Source of the DNA: Fibrobacter sp.
GTDB lineage: Bacteria > Fibrobacterota > Fibrobacteria > Fibrobacterales > Fibrobacteraceae
Reading direction: 5' to 3'
DNA length: 10,592 nt
Assembly (NCBI GenBank): GCA_021443065.1
Contig: JABUUR010000338.1
Coordinates: 1-10,592, forward strand
In this document: positions 10,001 to 10,592 of the stretch, piece after piece
How positions within the stretch are numbered: the first letter of the stretch is position 1
Layout of the letters: the number at the start of each line of letters is the position of its first letter
Notes under the pieces: model-generated
The model's input: only the letters and a program-made list of their open reading frames with translations
Databases searched by the model: none
Told to the model about the DNA's origin: nothing
Made by a program: the position numbers and the translations under genes

Positions 10001-10592
10001 CTGAACCCCGTTCCAACGTCCAGCGCATGGCACGGATGTCGGGCGTTTTCAGGGTAGAATCCATCCATTTGAATTTAGCGACAAATAAAGCGCTATCAGG
10101 ATTCATTCTCGCCAACTCCGGCAGCACATCAAATATAGGCCGAGTTGTATCTATGCGGAAAGGCACCTCGTATGTATTCAATGTATCGGCATAAGAGCTC
10201 GGGTCAGCAATATTTTCAATATTCGCCACGAATTTCCAAATGTAGTCCCCCTCAGCAAGGGACAAATCTGGCTGTTTTGATACAAATATTGCACTGCTTG
10301 AATCATTGACAAGATTGCCCGAGGCATCGCGGAACTCCGACACCGCCATCATCATATCCACATCCTGAGTCAGTTTACTGAATGTGCCCATGGAATCCTT
10401 TAATATCCAATCCTTTGCACCGGCAACCTTGAACCCTTGATAGCCCAATGCACTAGTATATGCAGTGAATCCGGTCATTTTGTTGAGCGTTACCTCAGGT
10501 AGCGGCCACTTAGACTCCAGCATATTCGCTGTCGCCTTGAACAGGTAGTAGAAACGCTGCGTGTTCGAAAGCCCAATCTTGTTCACCGTCGA
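1023..10592 (-). CDS. Giant multidomain surface protein with CBM-like modules and T9SS-type C-terminus (5' partial)
   Basis: The frame is open for 3189 codons to the window edge. Codons TCG ACG precede the GTG at 10584-10586, there is no signal peptide, and the sequence begins inside a domain, so the start lies outside. Residues below count from that GTG. Ig-like modules with 'D-x-x-x-P' starts lie at about 145-515, with DVAGN and DIAGN near 393 and 499. A FlgD-like Ig module is at about 951-1067 (IKWDGKNANG, EGTYKVRI). Residues 1068-1940 match nothing I know. A ZU5-like region is at about 1945-2105, Ig-like sequence at about 2310-2420, and a LamG-like jellyroll at 2425-2625. A CBM6/35-like sandwich is at 2636-2758, CBM3-like modules at 2782-2927 and 2940-3074, an acidic linker at 3079-3108, and a T9SS-type C-terminal domain at 3109-3187. 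I see no catalytic domain. The likely role is glycan binding or adhesion at the cell surface. Its promoter is outside the window, and a small exported protein gene follows 13 bases downstream. An alternative is a structural surface-layer or gliding-type adhesin. Confidence 0.9.
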   Translation of the reverse strand, partial: STVNKIGLSNTQRFYYLFKATANMLESKWPLPEVTLNKMTGFTAYTSALGYQGFKVAGAKDWILKDSMGTFSKLTQDVDMMMAVSEFRDASGNLVNDSSSAIFVSKQPDLSLAEGDYIWKFVANIENIADPSSYADTLNTYEVPFRIDTTRPIFDVLPELARMNPDSALFVAKFKWMDSTLKTPDIRAMRWTLERGSGSQANATFAHACDFRSLYEVSAPVFSVAWNDNCRAQVKNLGDGLYRVKAYAVDYAVPDSNAYAKMNTLVSAIAASPNYVQSSLWPTDAAFVNDTTVYALFMVDTHAPTLVLDNSKSVFTATADSLLKVVYTVQDRNSGLDSMPVTIAWDFVHASDTSKVDHAGDTVWVKNGSAYGEWMEYASMRLEDGAYILRARVRDVAGNEVVYKNLVNIRVDKTAPYIESIVSNALVSPDSATLKVNEKLDVRSNKLGVGCNFRVLGGDADTAWRTVPRDSANQYEKTFALPSSTIGKTHGMRYLEVACEDIAGNTSYRTDLFHVGERYPTITSPDSKENISADVVAITGMAPPSGGSDSEHAIYRLRYRNIDGLVPGHSDWQISQAYVTQALRSSDRPNVSRAAQVNEGVLGYIDRRTAEGEKIAGTYEIELSSCTADTASCLADSSLWLSDTMSVSFATVSHGSITGKPSVNFALRVKDALNPVSMTVGRDSLEVSLTLSGDFRNDYLIRLYAEGDDHVGIFEKSVSKVFRNPYYGLPADTAKAKGVWFYQDSLGYHLKWKGLPDGDTLKVSFASGKFGNTCESAAGGASLSSCIVRASAFNFANLPTVVQVYLEDFPEWIPPSYVDSVMMLAGDSGHVLMTAEAAFQVILARNYADTTKVKVPVYFASSAKDGFYWGNLSSIGSDTLDPLVLGWTANPQAYGLNFKWNGLMSADGYPSANNLKIFAEVTENVSENPFIYVDSAVVSLNKSPVEIVLDNKLPDYIVLQKDSSSINYDDSTQGKIDFKLGSMNVYYGIKNQDAHVGISIWRGSTLVAVLQDSTTLVRAKSADSAYQIKWDGKNANGNASLSEGTYKVRITATQLDGKKATPREATFRVMTAKNIYDMTPKDPKDTTGVVPAVYVAEAYLDSTGVFRYEPTADYRINARLHGYYLANSNLQDNGILLSGTVSGTQEIIGYEPKRFSLALKRHRKELDLVVLQRLHNKTTSIDCGYVWDFWEDIWHDGKCEHTHYDRDSIFFEIMTFNELTRSQLRQVHFSYSKNGFSGISDNSYLDIVACTRSTWERNISFKTKYEVSDFEKAKGVCEWTLKNAMGSNDYFKFPTPADKPSSGNVVTKTYPKSKVNVGCDTIMDGKYLKGSCMYGQDSTTDGYNPNKNLFEVSFISADSGRYFVNKTTVNDYDDSKYWTEIKYQLKLTIPDDYWDAPIGMDNLVNRTIRFDHANKTIFAKNASSSDGYLAAMDSLARVKNDVSLRWMNSYHDGSAFVFDKTYGLLTPFETQRLHFFPAGVFEGGLNMFLFADEDRMHAQDARFEMKFYGGESSQDYFVAKTIGLPASDESVVDCNYDTLTNVLLGMGGEKHCQIDHDSKTPNIKSTPYFSKNSNVEFFVGRNMLWSAEPHRDTIVYPAGANWRDTLKKGCKTVGQDWKFAENGSNPCYKYYDFGSRVHYYFADYVDSVWVKEILRTTNGSVSPDSIIANLANSPWEVYKDPLPFSFVRNVDSSRIGSNDVGSGLNVMLDPDMYDATEHRFFAPLDSVRLINSQLVGGGVNARIDSIWTTKYLSVISFSDDNDTLYAKASPYTKSVTYRKSEDLFAKPLVRPLYDTIPFSRLYTRPAWGREVVLDSARLVQLDGLEHTHFNLNATPKDSTALYVGFKSADSIPFHRINEFVELYAYLDTNKVYSLSYLNDSSFYSINDSIKSKIKGWRSLGWFNVNKLQGNTTFLLTWGDNSEASYNFSKFDMAIGARATTTGSTTVQSPLGELTVTFSKNSLNEEKNVTVRTIDAKNYPFEVFNNLALNGPIMEVLPSMTFENPAALPRVQMRISKEEMEALHTTPETIKLYKVDFNQKKFVPLEDALYGYLDADGRALLNNGFASDTVATCTSATDTRCYSSSKEWAYLLISAVTNSFSVFTVLDSAIAETPNFSIEVIPEVAEVEDRHVRVFGINHYNLYVDNDAVWADRSDSTPPELLPFTADTSGLALVKLPARGGALDTSYLFVVALSEPDSSGQSYELSSAPAVARAITVNTEFACHVPQDSLWLGLDNGYLAYAAGCTHPGYGIVSLYADEKVLVEFRGSIPDTLIYDGVRKAGGSGIGKIPAGIYESRYLGVSALGMNRQLAGPLVYTDSARPVIDSFMVVEESDVLDRMFRVKAILSDSESGIARVKVSPVLGGKELPTIESLPDSNGLVEIAVRVTRKQLTDCSGCRLTLTFRAEDYGHNHSTREYYSDALLPFPAELALWYPAYEGSGKIAHEYMQGHDLGLTNVKEPWGSDVGLYFKNTQDNAQGVGEVRDLKASSSYTFEARIKRGNAPGTKSILGFICTGGLDIRLFQAGKKLILSEGGNSWESDFILPEAKSGWTHIAVTVDSLEARFYVAGELASVVDISASPVSGLEREFDGGKFYMGKRDDVYSYIGNVADIRMYTTALTADQVYALSQSVTETDDEAHVIVIALNDMSASNGMEKEFSCSVAGNRFFTAIDSVASVSIPVNVEYTGEYGVLLYVRSAMKSSAEIALGENGSLRLGTVALSPVWRPVYVTGLRLELTNGLRNLTLRIPEGVQLGGFALSTTDVSPSSIAWGTTTGVPTVAAAPAKVKTYLLYEGFPETSTLRPRMRLVNVSDKRIDGFSIRYYFRGEDPAQARVQAYYPWNDSVSLSIHAESFNTGYAEWKFPDSSIAVGASPFNAQGPHFGIFNHDYTWWNAYDDPSYEGVNGAPVDASGFYENAGIVVLDNDMNLIGGSCVEMEDGISPKPGARAIAKVARDDVQATEVYVKLENTGNMPLNKVDIRYYFRMNDGIAPVLETNDSYRWVSLALESMGDGHWYVNVHADSSTNTGVTWDRPAHFTLHARQWENVWDGSDDPSRVGLGVEFAEASGICVYDAEGNLLYGNEPKWQEPEDGEGGVPVDSMPVVDYGYQAPNIPAVPIVRTEDGLLVSYDGYAYVELDLVSALGVPVSHVYRGNITPGEQLIRFEWTGIDMKNTFLVFRINSAIMSTKRLSLL
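1026..1262 (-). other. T9SS-type C-terminal sorting domain of the giant protein
   Basis: Residues 3109-3187 end the protein. The order is a short strand, then YVELDLVSALGVPVSHVYRG, then PGEQLIRFEWTG, then FLVFRI, then the basic end TKRLSLL. This follows the known layout of T9SS type A sorting domains: 'x-(V/L)-x-(L/I)-x-x-x-x-G-x-x-(V/I)', a turn with G, W-x-G, a (Y/F)-(L/V)-(V/I)-(R/K) strand, then K-(R/K)-(L/I). The usual Gly-Tyr before the last strand is replaced by Asn-Thr-Phe. It would direct export across the outer membrane and surface attachment. Confidence 0.65.
1365..2243 (-). other. Two tandem CBM3-like modules in the giant protein
   Basis: Module 1 (residues 2782-2927) has RPRMRLVNVSDKRIDGFSIR followed by YYFRGED. 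Module 2 (2940-3074) has VYVKLENTGNMPLNKVDIRY followed by YFRMNDG. Both show 'x-(V/L)-x-N-x-(S/G)-x-x-x-(I/V)-x-x-x-x-I-R-Y-Y-F', a core pattern of family 3 carbohydrate-binding modules and related scaffold domains. Both continue with a beta-rich half, an Asp-Asp-Pro-Ser segment (DDPSYEGV and DDPSRVGL), and a closing strand (GIVVLDNDMNLIGG and GICVYDAEGNLLYG). They are clearly homologous to each other. Cellulose or other glucan binding is likely but not proven. Confidence 0.65.
2313..2681 (-). other. CBM6/35-like beta-sandwich in the giant protein
   Basis: Residues 2636-2758 follow the LamG-like domain after a short acidic linker. The order is VSIPVNVEYTGEYGVLLYVR, SAEIALGENG, PVWRPVYVTGLRLELTNGLR and NLTLRIPEGVQLGGFAL. 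The sequence 'x-(V/I)-x-(V/Y)-x-x-x-G-x-Y-x-(L/V)-x-(V/Y)-R' and the later 'L-x-x-G-x-x-x-(L/V)-x-(L/I)' resemble CBM6/35-type domains, which bind xylan, pectin and other plant polysaccharides. Ligand-binding residues cannot be judged by eye. Confidence 0.5.
2712..3314 (-). other. LamG-like jellyroll domain in the giant protein
   Basis: Residues 2425-2625 begin ALWYPAYEGSG and LYFKNTQDN, pass through YTFEARIKRG (the 'FTVEAWVK'-type strand) and GWTHIAVTVD (the 'WHHVAVTYD'-type strand), and end with IGNVADIRMYTTALTADQ. These are the ordered hallmarks of LamG/concanavalin A-like jellyrolls. Such domains usually bind glycans or serve as surface adhesion modules. The call is confident, but the ligand is unknown. 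Confidence 0.88.
4272..4754 (-). other. ZU5-like region in the giant protein
   Basis: Residues about 1945-2105 open with QSPLGELTVTFSKNSL, continue with VTVRTI and ETIKLYKVDF, and close with TNSFSVFTVLD. A 'G-x-(L/V)-x-(V/F)-x-x-x-x-(S/A)-L' opening with a closing 'x-x-F-S-x-F-x-(V/L)' strand resembles ZU5-like modules of bacterial surface proteins. The match is by general pattern only. Confidence 0.35.
4767..7385 (-). other. Large region of the giant protein with no recognised domain
   Basis: Residues about 1068-1940 (some 870 residues) match no family I can name. The region is rich in Tyr, Phe, Trp, Asp, Asn and Ser, with scattered Cys, for example IDCGYVWDFWEDIWHDGKCE near residues 1185-1205. 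It holds the lowest-GC DNA that I counted in the window. It may contain several divergent beta-sandwich domains. It has no obvious tandem repeat, transmembrane segment or catalytic motif. Confidence 0.5.
7386..7736 (-). other. FlgD-like Ig module in the giant protein
   Basis: Residues about 951-1067 include a beta-rich stretch, then IKWDGKNANGNASLSEGTYK and VRITA. The signature W-D-G-x-(N/D)-x-x-G followed by G-x-Y-x-(V/L)-x-(I/V) is typical of FlgD-type Ig domains, which are found in many secreted proteins besides flagellar hook cap proteins. Here it marks a domain border, after which the sequence style changes. Confidence 0.65.
9051..10152 (-). other. Ig-like repeat array in the giant protein
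   Basis: Three segments begin with RIDTTRPIF (residue 144), MVDTHAPTL (296) and RVDKTAPYI (408). The second and third segments end near VRDVAGNEV (391) and CEDIAGNTS (497). The pair 'D-(T/K)-(T/H)-x-P' at the start and 'D-x-A-G-N' near the end is common in bacterial Ig-like surface modules of 100-150 residues. They probably act as spacer or stalk domains. The exact Ig family cannot be fixed by eye. Confidence 0.6.

Noticed and set aside
10584..10586. GTG as the true start of the giant gene
   Set aside because: The frame stays open upstream to the window edge (TCG ACG), no ribosome site can be seen, and the product would start inside a domain without a signal peptide.

Overview
The window looks like Fibrobacterota (genus Fibrobacter or a close relative). 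I infer this from four things: a giant modular surface protein rich in Asp and Ser with Ig-like, LamG-like and carbohydrate-binding-like modules; a C-terminal domain resembling type IX secretion (T9SS) sorting domains; a second LamG-like protein end next door; and intergenic DNA made of short degenerate repeats. The genus is an inference and no database was searched.

Layout. Positions 1-43 hold the last codons of a plus-strand gene ending in a LamG-like tail. Positions 44-328 are non-coding. They contain four tandem heptamers (48-75), an imperfect palindrome typical of a dispersed repeat (83-113), a strong Rho-independent terminator for the plus-strand gene (142-169), and a dense cluster of inverted repeats of unknown role (214-314). 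Positions 329-1009 on the minus strand encode a 226-residue exported Met-rich protein with a possible LolA/DUF4412-type fold. Positions 1023-10592 on the minus strand are one uninterrupted reading frame, the C-terminal 3189 codons of a giant protein whose start lies beyond the right edge.

The visible giant protein reads, N to C: Ig-like repeats, a FlgD-like Ig module, about 870 residues with no recognisable domain, a ZU5-like region, more Ig-like sequence, a LamG-like jellyroll, a CBM6/35-like beta-sandwich, two tandem CBM3-like modules, a short acidic Pro-containing linker, and a T9SS-type C-terminal domain. The simplest reading is a very large cell-surface protein that binds plant polysaccharide or another glycan and is carried across the outer membrane by T9SS. 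The 226-residue gene starts 13 bases after the giant gene's stop codon, with its own ribosome binding site, so the two are probably cotranscribed. It may help export or envelope assembly of the giant protein, but only its position suggests this. The left-hand plus-strand gene converges on this operon.

I found no mobile element, CRISPR array, tRNA or rRNA. All other long reading frames look like shadows of the two minus-strand genes.
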